Assembly: GCA_018266055.1 (NCBI GenBank)
Contig: JAFDYT010000001.1
Location: 349,301-413,300, forward strand
Direction of reading: 5' to 3'
Source of the DNA: Bacteroidota bacterium
GTDB lineage: Bacteria; Bacteroidota; Bacteroidia; Cytophagales; Cyclobacteriaceae
Length of the DNA stretch: 64,000 nucleotides
The translations under genes and the position numbers were made by a program. Positions 28,212 through 36,706 of this stretch are shown one piece after another. The stretch's first letter is position 1. Each line of letters starts with the position of its first letter. The notes below the pieces were generated by a model that worked only from the letters and a program-made list of their open reading frames with translations, was not told the origin of the DNA and did no database searches.

Positions 28212-28508
28212 ATGGACCAGGAAGCATTAAAAGCTAACCTCAGCGGTTTAGAAAGAAAAATTCAGATCCTGCTCAACGAGCACAAGTCGTTAAAAGACGA
28301 AATCAGGACAATAAAACTGGAAAATCACGAGCTCCGTACCGATTTGCGCAAACGCGACGAGCAACTGACCAGTTTTAAAAATCAGATTAAAATCACTAAA
28401 ATTGTAGATTATATAAACCCGGAAGACGAAGGTATTTCGGAATTGAAAAGGAAAGTGGACGAATATATCCGCGAAATCGATAAATGTATTGCTCACGTAA
28501 GCCGATAA
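28212..28508 (+). CDS. Small coiled-coil protein upstream of zapA
   Basis: A 98-residue charged protein. Residues about 8-65 form a leucine-rich coiled coil (LSGLERKIQILLNEHKSLKDE) and the rest includes GISELKRKVDEYIREIDKCIAHV. No catalytic motif is visible. It lies 34 bases after pheT and 13 bases before zapA, and the pheT, coiled-coil, zapA order suggests a division-associated helper comparable in shape to ZapB. That role is inferred from position and shape only. Confidence 0.75.
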   Translation: MDQEALKANLSGLERKIQILLNEHKSLKDEIRTIKLENHELRTDLRKRDEQLTSFKNQIKITKIVDYINPEDEGISELKRKVDEYIREIDKCIAHVSR

Positions 28509-28521
28509 GCACGGTAAGTTG

Positions 28522-28806
28522 ATGGACGAACTCTCTGTAAAGATTAAAATCGCAGACCGCGAATACCCGATGAAGGTAAAACGCTCAGACGAAGAGCGCG
28601 TGCGGGCTGCAGGAAAGCTCATCAACGAAAAAATCAAAAATTACCGCGACAAATTCGGCATAGATGATAAACAAGACCTGCTGGCCATGGTGGCCTTCGA
28701 CTGCCTGATTGATAAAATGGCTGACGAAGAGAATCTGCAGGTGATTGACCAGACCGTGGTGGAAAAACTCAACCACCTCAATCGGCTTGTTTCGCAGGTG
28801 ATCTGA
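28522..28806 (+). CDS. zapA: Cell division protein ZapA
   Basis: Binds and bundles FtsZ at the division ring. The 94-residue protein has the ZapA head (VKIKIADREYPMKVKRSDEERVRAAGKLINEKI) and a C-terminal helix suitable for tetramer formation. A TTG immediately before is in frame; ATG at 28522 is preferred. It is the middle gene of coiled-coil, zapA, rny. No 6S RNA was recognised after it: only 77 bases separate it from rny. Confidence 0.88.
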   Translation: MDELSVKIKIADREYPMKVKRSDEERVRAAGKLINEKIKNYRDKFGIDDKQDLLAMVAFDCLIDKMADEENLQVIDQTVVEKLNHLNRLVSQVI

Positions 28807-28883
28807 TTTCCTTCTCTCAATTCTGCACGTTCGTCACTGGCTGTTGCCTTTCCGGGTGTTGTTACACACCTAAATAAATTACT

Positions 28884-30458
28884 ATGGAAGTCCAGGAAAT
28901 ATTAGTGGTGGCTCTGCCGGCATTGGCGCTGACCATCATATTGAGCTTACTCATCGGCAACTTTCTTTACAAAAGAAAACTGAGGAGGAACCGCATCGAA
29001 GCCGAAGAAAAATCAAAAATGATTGTCAAAGAAGCGGAACTTCAGGCCGAAAACATTAAGAAAGACCGGATCATCGAAGCCAAGGAGAAATTCCTGAAAA
29101 TGAAGCAGGAATTTGAAGATGATGCCAACCGCAAGAAAAACCAAATCATTGCCAACGAGCAGAAAGTAAAACAACGCGAAGCCCAACTCAACAAAGAGCT
29201 GGAGCAAGTGAAGCGTAAAGAACTGGATCTTGACGAAGAACGCCAGAGCCTGGCCCAGCAACATGAGCTGGTTAAAAAACGCAAAGAAGAACTCGACAAA
29301 TTCAACGCGCAAAAAGTAGCCATACTTGAAAACATTTCGAAGCTTACGGCTGATCAGGCACGCGACCAACTGGTAGAATCGCTGAAAGAAGAAGCGCAGA
29401 CCAAGGCCAGCAGCTACATCAAAGACATCATGGAGCAAGCCAAGCTTAGCGCCACCAAAGAAGCCAAGAAAATTATCGTTGAAACTATTCAGCGCACAGC
29501 CTCTGAGCAGGCGGTAGAAAATTGCGTTTCGATTTTCAATATCGAAAGCGACGACATCAAAGGGAAAATCATCGGTCGCGAAGGAAGAAACATCCGTGCG
29601 CTGGAAGCCGCTACGGGAGTTGAGTTTATCGTTGATGATACTCCCGAAGCAATCATCATTTCAGGCTTTGATCCCGTAAGGAGAGAAGTAGCGAGGTTAT
29701 CGCTGCACCGCCTAGTGCAGGATGGTCGCATTCACCCGGCCCGCATTGAAGAAATTGTAGCCAAGACAGCCAAAAACATTGATGACGAAATTGTAGAGAC
29801 CGGCGAACGTACAGTGATTGATTTAGGAATACACGGGCTACATCCGGATTTGGTTCGGATGATTGGCCGTATGCGCTTCCGCTCGTCCTATGGGCAAAAC
29901 CTGTTGCAGCACTCGCGTGAGGTGGCTAACCTCTGTGCCATCATGGCGTCTGAACTTGGCCTCAACGTAAAGCAGGCAAAGCGCGCAGGTTTGCTGCACG
30001 ATATCGGTAAGGTGTGGCCCGAAGAGCTGGAGAAACCGCATGCTATTGTGGGCATGGAGCTGGCGATGAAGTACAAAGAGCATCCGGTAATCTGCAACGC
30101 CATTGGCGCTCACCACGATGAAATTGAAATGACAAGCATTATCTCGCCGATCATTCAGGCGTGTGATGCGATCTCCGGCGCTCGCCCTGGCGCTCGTCGT
30201 GAGGTGATGGAACAATACATGAAGCGCCTCAAAGAACTTGAGCAGGTAGGCTTGAGTTTTGAAGGTGTAGAAAAATGCTACGCCATCCAGGCGGGCCGTG
30301 AGCTGCGCGTGATTGTGGATGCCGAGAAAGCTACCGACGAGCGCGCTGGTCAACTGAGCTTCGATATTTCACAAAAGATCGAACGCGATATGCAGTACCC
30401 TGGTCAGATTAAGGTTACTGTGATTCGCGAAATGCGAAGTGTAGCTTACGCGAAATAA
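28884..30458 (+). CDS. rny: Ribonuclease Y
   Basis: Membrane-anchored endoribonuclease that starts decay of many mRNAs. The 524 residues have the standard order: N-terminal membrane helix (about 5-25, [18 protein letters not shown]), long charged coiled coil (about 28-200), KH domain ([15 protein letters not shown], at about 227), and HD domain with [11 protein letters not shown] (about 340) and LLHDIGK (His-Asp at about 372-373), then [10 protein letters not shown]. The C-terminal domain is intact. It is the last gene of the pheT-side + strand group and converges with the chromate transporter, with 12 bases between stops and no obvious terminator. Confidence 0.97.
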   Translation: MEVQEILVVALPALALTIILSLLIGNFLYKRKLRRNRIEAEEKSKMIVKEAELQAENIKKDRIIEAKEKFLKMKQEFEDDANRKKNQIIANEQKVKQREAQLNKELEQVKRKELDLDEERQSLAQQHELVKKRKEELDKFNAQKVAILENISKLTADQARDQLVESLKEEAQTKASSYIKDIMEQAKLSATKEAKKIIVETIQRTASEQAVENCVSIFNIESDDIKGKIIGREGRNIRALEAATGVEFIVDDTPEAIIISGFDPVRREVARLSLHRLVQDGRIHPARIEEIVAKTAKNIDDEIVETGERTVIDLGIHGLHPDLVRMIGRMRFRSSYGQNLLQHSREVANLCAIMASELGLNVKQAKRAGLLHDIGKVWPEELEKPHAIVGMELAMKYKEHPVICNAIGAHHDEIEMTSIISPIIQACDAISGARPGARREVMEQYMKRLKELEQVGLSFEGVEKCYAIQAGRELRVIVDAEKATDERAGQLSFDISQKIERDMQYPGQIKVTVIREMRSVAYAK

Positions 30459-30470
30459 TAAGCGATAGCT

Positions 30471-31682
30471 TTACAGGATAAATCCCAGACCTAGCCCGAT
30501 CAGGATGATAGCCCATGAGGGAAACCTTGTGAAGGCAATTAATCCAAACGTGCATACGGCAAATAGCGCGTCAGTGAGAATAGTTTCCCACGGCTTGCCA
30601 ATCACCAACGGTTGAAATAATATGATGGCTGCCGCGGCCACCAGGCCGGCGTTGGCAGCAACAATTCCTTCCATCGAGGCTCGGATAGCCCGGAAAGACT
30701 TCAGGCTGTCCCAGATGCGGATCATAAAGAAGATCAAAAATGTGCCGGGCAGAAATATTCCTGCCGCAGACATGAGTGCGCCTGCGATTTCTCCGCCCGT
30801 TCCAAAATCGCGCATAGACAGTGCGCCGATGAAGGAGCTAAACGAGAACACCGGCCCCGGCAACGCCTGCACCAATCCGTAGCCGGAAAGAAATTCTTCT
30901 GACGTTAAATAATGTTTGGGTGCATATTGCACAAACTCGGTGTAAAGCAGGGGAGTGAGCACTTGGCCTCCGCCGAATACAAGACTTCCGTTGCGATAGA
31001 AATTTTCGAACAAACGAATCGGCAGAAACTCTGGTTTTGATTTGGTGAGTCCGCCCAGTGCAGCGGCGAATACGAGCACTCCAATCCACAAAAAGAAATT
31101 CGACCAGGCAACATCAAATTTCTTTTTGGGCTCCCGCGGATGGGCCTTGTAATTAAAGGCGGTAACGCATCCTGCCGCCAACAAAATGATCGGGAAGATA
31201 TACGGTGTTTTGATGAGGTATGAAACAATCGCCGCCACGATCATCAGCACGGCACCGCGTTGTGTGGTCACCGTTTTGATGCCGATAGAATAGGCGCCGT
31301 AGGCCACAAAACCAACTGCCATGGGTTGAATGAAGCGCGTGAATTCGATGGAGATGTTTTTTGTTTCAAAGCTGGCCATTGCGATCCCAACAATAGTCAT
31401 GATCGCCACCGAGGGAAGCATCCAGATTAGTAAAGTGAGATACGCCAGATTAGGTCCGCGCAGGCGGTAGGCTATGGCTGTCAGTGTTTGTGTTGAAGTG
31501 GGTCCTGGTAGCACCTGACCCAACGCATTAAGCTCCGTAAGGTCTTCTTCGGTAATGTATTTTTTCTTTTCTACCAGCAGTCGCTGAAAATGCCCGATGT
31601 GAGCTTGCGGTCCGCCAAAGCAGGAAACGGACAGGATTAATACGTCTTTAAGAAAATCCGAATATCGAACTCGTGCACCCAA
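30471..31682 (-). CDS. chrA: Chromate transporter, CHR family
   Basis: Inner-membrane anion transporter of 403 residues. It is a long-chain CHR protein with two homologous halves: the first starts with SCFGGPQAHIGHFQ and LPGPTSTQTLTAIAYRLRGP, the second with VFGGGQVLTPLLYTEFV and ALPGPVFSFSSFIGA. About 10-12 hydrophobic segments are visible. ChrA proteins export chromate, though many family members have no tested substrate. No ATG is available at the N terminus; the frame begins with TTG at 31682, giving GARVRYSDFLKDVLILS. It starts 6 bases after the oxygenase gene and shares its operon. Confidence 0.9.
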   Translation of the reverse strand: MGARVRYSDFLKDVLILSVSCFGGPQAHIGHFQRLLVEKKKYITEEDLTELNALGQVLPGPTSTQTLTAIAYRLRGPNLAYLTLLIWMLPSVAIMTIVGIAMASFETKNISIEFTRFIQPMAVGFVAYGAYSIGIKTVTTQRGAVLMIVAAIVSYLIKTPYIFPIILLAAGCVTAFNYKAHPREPKKKFDVAWSNFFLWIGVLVFAAALGGLTKSKPEFLPIRLFENFYRNGSLVFGGGQVLTPLLYTEFVQYAPKHYLTSEEFLSGYGLVQALPGPVFSFSSFIGALSMRDFGTGGEIAGALMSAAGIFLPGTFLIFFMIRIWDSLKSFRAIRASMEGIVAANAGLVAAAAIILFQPLVIGKPWETILTDALFAVCTFGLIAFTRFPSWAIILIGLGLGFIL

Positions 31683-31688
31683 TTCGCC

Positions 31689-32681
31689 TTACTTTTTAAG
31701 GCCAATTTCCATAAGCCGCTGATTCAAAAACTGACCAGCCGTAATATCATCCCACAGTTTTGGATGTTGTGCATCGACGCATTCATGCAATGCCGCCAGA
31801 CTTGTTTCTGAGCGCGGATGCATGAAAAATGGAATAGAATACCTGGGTTTGTTCATGTGCTCACGCGCAGGATTCACCACCCGATGAATGGTAGACTTTA
31901 ACTTTTTGTTGGTGAGCCGCTCAAGCATATCGCCGACATTCACCACCAATTGGTCAGGCAGAGCCGTGATCGGAATCCATTTGCCGTCGCGCCGACGTAC
32001 CTGCAATCCGTCAGCACTGGCGCCCATCAGCAACGTGATGAGATTGATATCACCGTGCTCTGCAGCGCGCACCGCATCGGCCGGCACCGTTTCAGGGTTT
32101 TCGATGGGGAAGTAGTGAATGGGCCTCAGGATACTGTTGCCATGCTTTACCTTGTCATCAAAATAATTTTCAGGAAGCTTCAGATACAATGCAATGGCGC
32201 GAAGCATTTGCTGTCCGGTTCTTTCGAGTTGCTTATATACATTCAACGCGATGGTCTGAAATTCAGGAAGCTCTTCCGGCCATACGTTATCAGGATATTC
32301 TTTTTTGATCGGATCATCGCCGACTACCGTTTGCCCTACGTGAAAAAACTCTTTTAAGTCGCCCGTGTTTCTTCCTTTGGCGTGTTCTTTTCCTTTGCCG
32401 ATGTAGCCACGCTGGCCGGCCAGCCCGGCGATTTCATACTTTTGCTTGATGGAATCCGGGAGTGCAAAGAATTTTTTGATCACATCATACAATTGTTGAC
32501 TCAACGAATCAGAGAGGTAGTGATTGCGAATGGCCACAAAACCAATATTGTTGTAGGCTTCGCCTAACGCCTCTACAAATTTTTTCTTTTTCTCCGGATC
32601 ATTTCCTGTGAAGTCGGCCAGATCTAACGAGGGAACTTCATCGTAAAGAATATCGTCCATAGCTTTGGAGTAAGGATTCAA
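31689..32681 (-). CDS. 2-oxoglutarate/Fe(II) dioxygenase, isopenicillin N synthase-like
   Basis: A 330-residue cytoplasmic oxygenase of the IPNS/DIOX fold. An N-terminal DIOX_N part (VPSLDLADFTG, YNNIGFVAIRNH) is followed by the double-stranded beta-helix with iron ligands His-x-Asp (EHGDINLITLLMG), distal His (STIHRVVNP) and the co-substrate-binding RYSIPFF. The family is broad and the substrate cannot be predicted; a role in beta-lactam synthesis is not implied. A second possible start is the ATG at 32660. It diverges from the superoxide dismutase gene across a 99-base gap that has a 12-bp palindrome at 32701. Confidence 0.88.
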   Translation of the reverse strand: MNPYSKAMDDILYDEVPSLDLADFTGNDPEKKKKFVEALGEAYNNIGFVAIRNHYLSDSLSQQLYDVIKKFFALPDSIKQKYEIAGLAGQRGYIGKGKEHAKGRNTGDLKEFFHVGQTVVGDDPIKKEYPDNVWPEELPEFQTIALNVYKQLERTGQQMLRAIALYLKLPENYFDDKVKHGNSILRPIHYFPIENPETVPADAVRAAEHGDINLITLLMGASADGLQVRRRDGKWIPITALPDQLVVNVGDMLERLTNKKLKSTIHRVVNPAREHMNKPRYSIPFFMHPRSETSLAALHECVDAQHPKLWDDITAGQFLNQRLMEIGLKK

Positions 32682-32700
32682 TGCAAGCTAATTATTTTTA

Positions 32701-32712
32701 AGTAAATTTACT
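32701..32712. promoter_or_regulatory. 12-bp palindrome between divergent oxygenase and SOD genes
   Basis: AGTAAATTTACT is a perfect palindrome about 20 bases upstream of the oxygenase start and 69 bases upstream of the sod start. An operator is possible, but AT-rich palindromes arise easily. Confidence 0.25.
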
Positions 32713-32780
32713 TTCTGTGATTTTAGCTGGCTTCAAATTCAGCCCTGTTTTTATTCGTATCACATTAAAAAACAACGCCT

Positions 32781-33476
32781 ATGAAATCGATGAGTCGGAG
32801 AAAGTTTGTAAAGAGTTCGTTGCAGGCCACCGCAGCGGCGGTAGCGGTTCCTTTTCTGGCCAATGCAGCAGCAACGCCTGCGTTGCAGTTTGCACAAGTT
32901 GCTCTTCCGTATCCATACGCGGCATTGGAGCCAAGCATTGATGCGATGACGATGGAAATTCATTACACCAAGCATCATGCAGCCTATGTAAAGAACGTGA
33001 ATGATGCGATAACCGCAGATAAGATTTCATTTGAATCAGAGAAAGATTTTTTTGCGAATGCATCCAAGCTTTCCTTGAAAGCCAAGAACAATGGAGGCGG
33101 TGTTTGGAACCACAATTTTTTCTGGGAAGTAATGAAGCCCGGCGGCGGAGCGCCAGCGGGCAAAGTGGCCGAAGCCATCAATGGTGCCTTTGGTTCGTTC
33201 GATAAATTCAAAGAGGAATTTTCAAAGGCCGCGTTGGGCAGGTTTGGTTCAGGCTGGGCCTGGCTGGTAAACGATGGTGGTAAACTTAAAATTGGAAGTA
33301 CGCCCAATCAGGATAACCCGCTGATGGATTCCTCGGAATTGAAAGGTACGCCGCTGCTTGCGCTTGACGTGTGGGAACATGCTTACTACCTCAAGTATCA
33401 GAACAAACGCAACGAATACATCGCTAATTGGTGGAATGTAGTGAACTGGGACGCGGTAGCAAAGCGATTGGGTTGA
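32781..33476 (+). CDS. sod: Superoxide dismutase (Mn-type), Tat-exported
   Basis: Converts superoxide to oxygen and hydrogen peroxide. The 231 residues start with a twin-arginine signal (MSRRKFVKSSLQATAAAVAV, cleaved near ANA), so the folded metalloenzyme is sent to the periplasm. Metal ligands are intact: His in MEIHYTKHHAAYV, His in VWNHNFFW, and Asp and His in LDVWEHAYYL. The active-site Gln lies in NQDNPLM and Gly occupies the position where Fe enzymes have their Gln (GGGVWNH), which favours manganese. This is inference from known Fe/Mn rules, and cambialistic enzymes exist. A terminator follows 18 bases after the stop. Confidence 0.94.
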   Translation: MKSMSRRKFVKSSLQATAAAVAVPFLANAAATPALQFAQVALPYPYAALEPSIDAMTMEIHYTKHHAAYVKNVNDAITADKISFESEKDFFANASKLSLKAKNNGGGVWNHNFFWEVMKPGGGAPAGKVAEAINGAFGSFDKFKEEFSKAALGRFGSGWAWLVNDGGKLKIGSTPNQDNPLMDSSELKGTPLLALDVWEHAYYLKYQNKRNEYIANWWNVVNWDAVAKRLG

Positions 33477-33494
33477 CCATAAATTGACATAATA

Positions 33495-33523
33495 AAGCCG
33501 GTGTTTCGCCCGGCTTTTTTATT
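33495..33523 (+). terminator. Terminator after superoxide dismutase
   Basis: The stem AAAGCCGG / CCGGCTTT (33495-33502 and 33511-33518) with an 8-base loop is followed by a T-run. Confidence 0.88.
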
Positions 33524-33528
33524 TTTGT
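33521..33528 (+). promoter_or_regulatory. -7 element TATTTTTG almost touching the next start codon
   Basis: TATTTTTG fits TAnnTTTG and lies only 4 bases before the ATG at 33533, inside the tail of the sod terminator. If used, the mRNA would be nearly leaderless. The T-run makes a chance match likely. Confidence 0.3.
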
Positions 33529-33532
33529 ATCG

Positions 33533-34006
33533 ATGAAAGCATTGACAGTACTATTCGCACTTGTGGTTATCGTGTGCGCACAAACCAACGCCCAGCAAAA
33601 GATTACGATGTACAAAACGTTTGGTGGAGCGATCTACGAACTCAACGACTCTGTGCAACTGAGCATTAAGCAGACCGCCACGATCCTATTTCAAAACCAA
33701 CAAGCGTATCACGAATTTGGCAAAGCGAGAAGGTACGCTACGCTATCGAGTGTGATGGGATTTGCCGGTGCCGGTATGGTGGCAATTCCTGTAGCTACGA
33801 TCGCTTTTGGCAACCAGTCGGATTGGGGATTAGCGGGTGGAGGTGTTGCCTTGGTGCTGGGTTCTCTTCTGGTCAATCAAGTGTACAAGGCGAAAGCCTA
33901 CGATGCACTCGAAATTTATAATTCAAGTTTGCCACAGAAAACTTCGCGCATACAGCCGCACCTGTACTTTTATGGTACCGGCGCAAAGCTGGTCATTAAA
34001 TTTTAG
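33533..34006 (+). CDS. Hypothetical exported membrane protein
   Basis: A 157-residue protein not recognised. It has a signal peptide (MKALTVLFALVVIVCAQTNA), a soluble stretch with KITMYKTFGGAIYELNDSVQLS, and two hydrophobic segments at about 78-95 (MGFAGAGMVAIPVATIAFG) and 100-115 (GLAGGGVALVLGSLLVNQV). A short tail ends in KLVIKF. It converges with ffh, 18 bases apart. Composition is like that of its neighbours. Confidence 0.7.
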   Translation: MKALTVLFALVVIVCAQTNAQQKITMYKTFGGAIYELNDSVQLSIKQTATILFQNQQAYHEFGKARRYATLSSVMGFAGAGMVAIPVATIAFGNQSDWGLAGGGVALVLGSLLVNQVYKAKAYDALEIYNSSLPQKTSRIQPHLYFYGTGAKLVIKF

Positions 34007-34024
34007 TTTGAATTCTCTTTTGGC

Positions 34025-35356
34025 TTAACGGCCAAATGGATTGAGTGCGCTGAGTGCGCGTTTGCCTCCACCCATTTTGTTCATCGTCTTCATCATCTTG
34101 CGCATATCTTCAAATTGCTTGAGCAATTGATTGACTTGCTGAATGCTGGTGCCGCTTCCTTTGGCCAGCCTGTTCTTGCGACTGCTGTTGAGGATCTCCG
34201 GGTTTTCGCGTTCTTTCATCGTCATTGATTTGATGATGGCCTCCACAGGTTTGAATGCGTTCTCATCAAAGTCAAGACCTTTCACGGCTTTGCCCATGCC
34301 TGGAATCATTCCGATAAGGTCTTTCATGTTGCCCATCTTCTTCACCTGTTCTAACTGCGAAAGGAAATCGTTGAAGTCAAATTGATTCTTGCGCATCTTG
34401 GCGTTGAGCCGGCGCGCCTCTTCTTCATCAAAGTTTTGCTGGGCCTTTTCTACCAAACTCACCACGTCGCCCATGCCGAGAATCCGGCCGGCCATACGAT
34501 CAGGATAGAAGCGATCGATGGCTTCCATCTTTTCGCCTGAGCTGATGAACTTAATCGGCTTCTCCACCACACGGCGGATAGAAAGGGCCGCACCACCACG
34601 CGTATCGCCATCGAGTTTGGTAAGTACAACCCCGTCAAAATTCAAACGATCGTTGAATGCTTTCGCGGTGTTCACTGCATCTTGACCGGTCATGGAATCG
34701 ACGACGAACAACGTTTCCGAAGGCTTGAGCGCTTCCTTCAGTTTCGCTATTTCGTTCATCATCTCTTCGTCCACGGCCAAACGACCGGCGGTATCGACAA
34801 TGACTACACGATGATTATTTTTCTTGGCATGCTCAATGGCAGCCTTGGCAATTTTTACGGCGTCTTTATTTTCCGGTTCGGCGTAAACATCCACACCTAC
34901 TTGTGTTCCCAACACTTTTAACTGGTCGATCGCCGCCGGGCGGTAAATATCGCAGGCGGTGAGCAACACGCTTCTTCCCTGACGCTTCAGGTAGTTGGCC
35001 AGCTTTCCGCTGAAGGTGGTTTTACCAGAACCCTGCAAACCGGAGATCAGAATCACAGCCGGGTTGCCATCAATTTTTATGTCTTCGCCTTGCCCACCCA
35101 TGAGGAGTGTGAGCTCGTCGTTGGTGACTTTGGTAAGCAATTGCCCAGGGCTGATGGCCGTGAGCACGTTCATACCCATCGCCTTTGTCTTGATTTCGTC
35201 GGTTACGTCTTTGGCGACTTTATAGTTTACGTCGGCATCGATCAATGCCTTGCGAATTTCTTTGATGGTTGACGCGACGTTGATCTCGGTGATTCTTCCC
35301 TGCCCTTTCAGCGTTTGAAAGGCTTTTTCCAGCTTGAGACTTAAACTATCGAACAT
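34025..35356 (-). CDS. ffh: Signal recognition particle protein Ffh (SRP54)
   Basis: GTPase that binds signal sequences of nascent membrane proteins and 4.5S RNA and docks to FtsY. The 443 residues have an N domain, a G domain with SGLQGSGKTTFSGKLA (about 102-117), VDTAGRLAVDEEMM and LTKLDGDTRGGAALS, and a Met-rich M domain from about 320 to the end (KMGNMKDLIGMIPGMGK, GSGTSIQQVNQLLKQFEDM). The tail KRALSALNPFGR is short. A TAACTTTG element lies about 75 bases upstream. No 4.5S RNA gene was recognised next to it. Confidence 0.98.
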   Translation of the reverse strand: MFDSLSLKLEKAFQTLKGQGRITEINVASTIKEIRKALIDADVNYKVAKDVTDEIKTKAMGMNVLTAISPGQLLTKVTNDELTLLMGGQGEDIKIDGNPAVILISGLQGSGKTTFSGKLANYLKRQGRSVLLTACDIYRPAAIDQLKVLGTQVGVDVYAEPENKDAVKIAKAAIEHAKKNNHRVVIVDTAGRLAVDEEMMNEIAKLKEALKPSETLFVVDSMTGQDAVNTAKAFNDRLNFDGVVLTKLDGDTRGGAALSIRRVVEKPIKFISSGEKMEAIDRFYPDRMAGRILGMGDVVSLVEKAQQNFDEEEARRLNAKMRKNQFDFNDFLSQLEQVKKMGNMKDLIGMIPGMGKAVKGLDFDENAFKPVEAIIKSMTMKERENPEILNSSRKNRLAKGSGTSIQQVNQLLKQFEDMRKMMKTMNKMGGGKRALSALNPFGR

Positions 35357-35430
35357 GAGGTTATTTTTTTAACTATTTGAAACGAATTCCCTGCCGGCAG
35401 CTAATTAAAATGCAGCCCAAACAGGGGCGA

Positions 35431-35438
35431 CAAAGTTA
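35431..35438 (-). promoter_or_regulatory. -7 element TAACTTTG before ffh
   Basis: TAACTTTG on the minus strand would give a leader of about 70 bases. It lies between the epimerase stop and the ffh start. Confidence 0.4.
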
Positions 35439-35452
35439 ATGGGAATTTTTAT

Positions 35453-35857
35453 TTATGACTTAACTTCCTCGCACATCTCTACCAACACGCCATTGGTGCT
35501 TTTGGGATGCATAAACGCGATTTGTTTATTGTCGGCCCCGGCCTTTGGCGTTTCATTCAGTAAGGTAAATCCGTTTTCCGCGTAAGCGCGAACGCTTTCT
35601 TTTACATTGGCAACTTCAAAGGCGAGGTGGTGAATGCCTTCGCCTCGTTTTTCGATGAATTTGGCGATGGGCGAATTGGGGTTGGTAGCTTCCAGCAATT
35701 CTATCTTTACGTTTCCTGCATCAAAAAACGAAGTGCGCACACCTTCGCTGGCCACTTCTTCAATTTTATAGTGCGGCTTTCCTAAAAGTCGTGCGAATAG
35801 TTTGTTCGACTCGTCCAGGTTCTTCACCGCGATACCGATATGCTCCAGCTTTTCCAT
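35453..35857 (-). CDS. mce: Methylmalonyl-CoA epimerase
   Basis: Interconverts (R)- and (S)-methylmalonyl-CoA in propionate and succinyl-CoA metabolism. The 134 residues are a single glyoxalase/vicinal-oxygen-chelate fold with KLEHIGIAVKNLDES, the metal-binding His in GEGIHHLAFEV, and KSTNGVLVEMCE at the end. Length fits the family. Mutase genes are not in the window. It lies upstream of ffh with a promoter-like element in between, so co-transcription is not needed. Confidence 0.93.
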   Translation of the reverse strand: MEKLEHIGIAVKNLDESNKLFARLLGKPHYKIEEVASEGVRTSFFDAGNVKIELLEATNPNSPIAKFIEKRGEGIHHLAFEVANVKESVRAYAENGFTLLNETPKAGADNKQIAFMHPKSTNGVLVEMCEEVKS

Positions 35858-35881
35858 AACATCAGTTTAAATAGGTTTTCT

Positions 35882-35889
35882 TAATTTTG
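35882..35889 (+). promoter_or_regulatory. -7 element TAATTTTG before the 35932 gene
   Basis: TAATTTTG lies 42 bases upstream of the ATG at 35932, in the gap divergent from mce. Confidence 0.4.
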
Positions 35890-35931
35890 CCGGTCAAGGG
35901 CTGTTTAGTACTTCGAAGTTACAAAAGAACC

Positions 35932-36354
35932 ATGTCAAAAATTAGTTTAGAAACCACCAGTGATGTACACGTAGAAGCCGCGCGCGTGCAGCAGCAGATC
36001 AAAGATTACCTTGGCCTCCGCACCAGCGACCTTGTGTTTGAATTTAGTATTCTCGATGGAAAGTCGAAGCTCGATCTCATCACCATCAACCCACGCCACA
36101 ATCAGTCGTTTTTGTTTCATTCGGAAACCGGCTCCGACAAAGTTGATGCGCTGAAAAAGATGCTGAACTACGTTCAGAATTATAAAGAGAAGGAAAACTC
36201 TTACACCATCCAGTGGACTACCAAAAGCAACAGCGAACTGCATACTTCGTACTTCCGGGCGGGAAACATTCTGGAAGCGCTTGAAAAATTATATTATGGC
36301 CGCGACCGGAACACAATTACTGTTTTTAGTGTTGTATTGAATCCGATCTCATAA
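35932..36354 (+). CDS. Conserved-looking protein of unknown function
   Basis: A 140-residue soluble protein that I do not recognise. The frame is open from a TTG at 35887, but the ATG at 35932 (MSKISLETTSDVHVEAARVQ) gives the better start. It has mixed helix and strand character, with FEFSILDGKSKLDLITINPRH and RAGNILEALEKLYYGRDRN, no membrane segment and no metal motif. It is followed 25 bases later by the IscA-like gene and may share its transcript. Coding quality is good. Confidence 0.75.
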   Translation: MSKISLETTSDVHVEAARVQQQIKDYLGLRTSDLVFEFSILDGKSKLDLITINPRHNQSFLFHSETGSDKVDALKKMLNYVQNYKEKENSYTIQWTTKSNSELHTSYFRAGNILEALEKLYYGRDRNTITVFSVVLNPIS

Positions 36355-36379
36355 GTGTTTTATTCAAAGGAAAAAAGAT

Positions 36380-36706
36380 ATGATCTCCGTAACTGAAAAA
36401 GCCAAAGAAAGAATTGCGAGCCTGCGCCAGGAGGAAGGCCGCGACGAAAATCATAATATTCGCGTTTCTGTGAAAGGCGGAGGCTGCTCTGGCTTGATGT
36501 ACGACCTCGGCTTTGACGATAAGATCAACCCGGCCGATCAGGTGTTTGAAGATAAAGGAGTAAAAATTCTGGTGGATAAGAAAAGCCTGTTGTACTTGTT
36601 AGGCACCACACTCGATTTTTCGGATGGCCTTAACGGAAAGGGTTTTCAATTTATTAATCCCAACGCTACGCGTACGTGCGGTTGTGGAGAGAGCTTTTCT
36701 GTTTAG
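36380..36706 (+). CDS. HesB/IscA family iron-sulfur cluster carrier
   Basis: A-type carrier that receives and passes on Fe-S clusters. The 108 residues have the three conserved Cys: Cys36 in KGGGCSGLMYDLGF and Cys100/Cys102 in TCGCGESF. The N-terminal ISVTEKAKERI and central LDFSDGLNGKGFQFINPNA are typical. No isc or suf genes are adjacent, so the exact client pathway is open. Its stop codon overlaps that of the convergent Uma2 gene. Confidence 0.93.
   Translation: MISVTEKAKERIASLRQEEGRDENHNIRVSVKGGGCSGLMYDLGFDDKINPADQVFEDKGVKILVDKKSLLYLLGTTLDFSDGLNGKGFQFINPNATRTCGCGESFSV

Noticed and set aside
28807-28883. 6S RNA after zapA
   Set aside because: Only 77 bases separate zapA from rny and no long interrupted stem with a central bubble is visible.
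31689-32681. Beta-lactam biosynthesis gene (isopenicillin N synthase)
   Set aside because: It has only the general 2OG-Fe(II) oxygenase motifs, and no peptide synthetase or other antibiotic genes are near.
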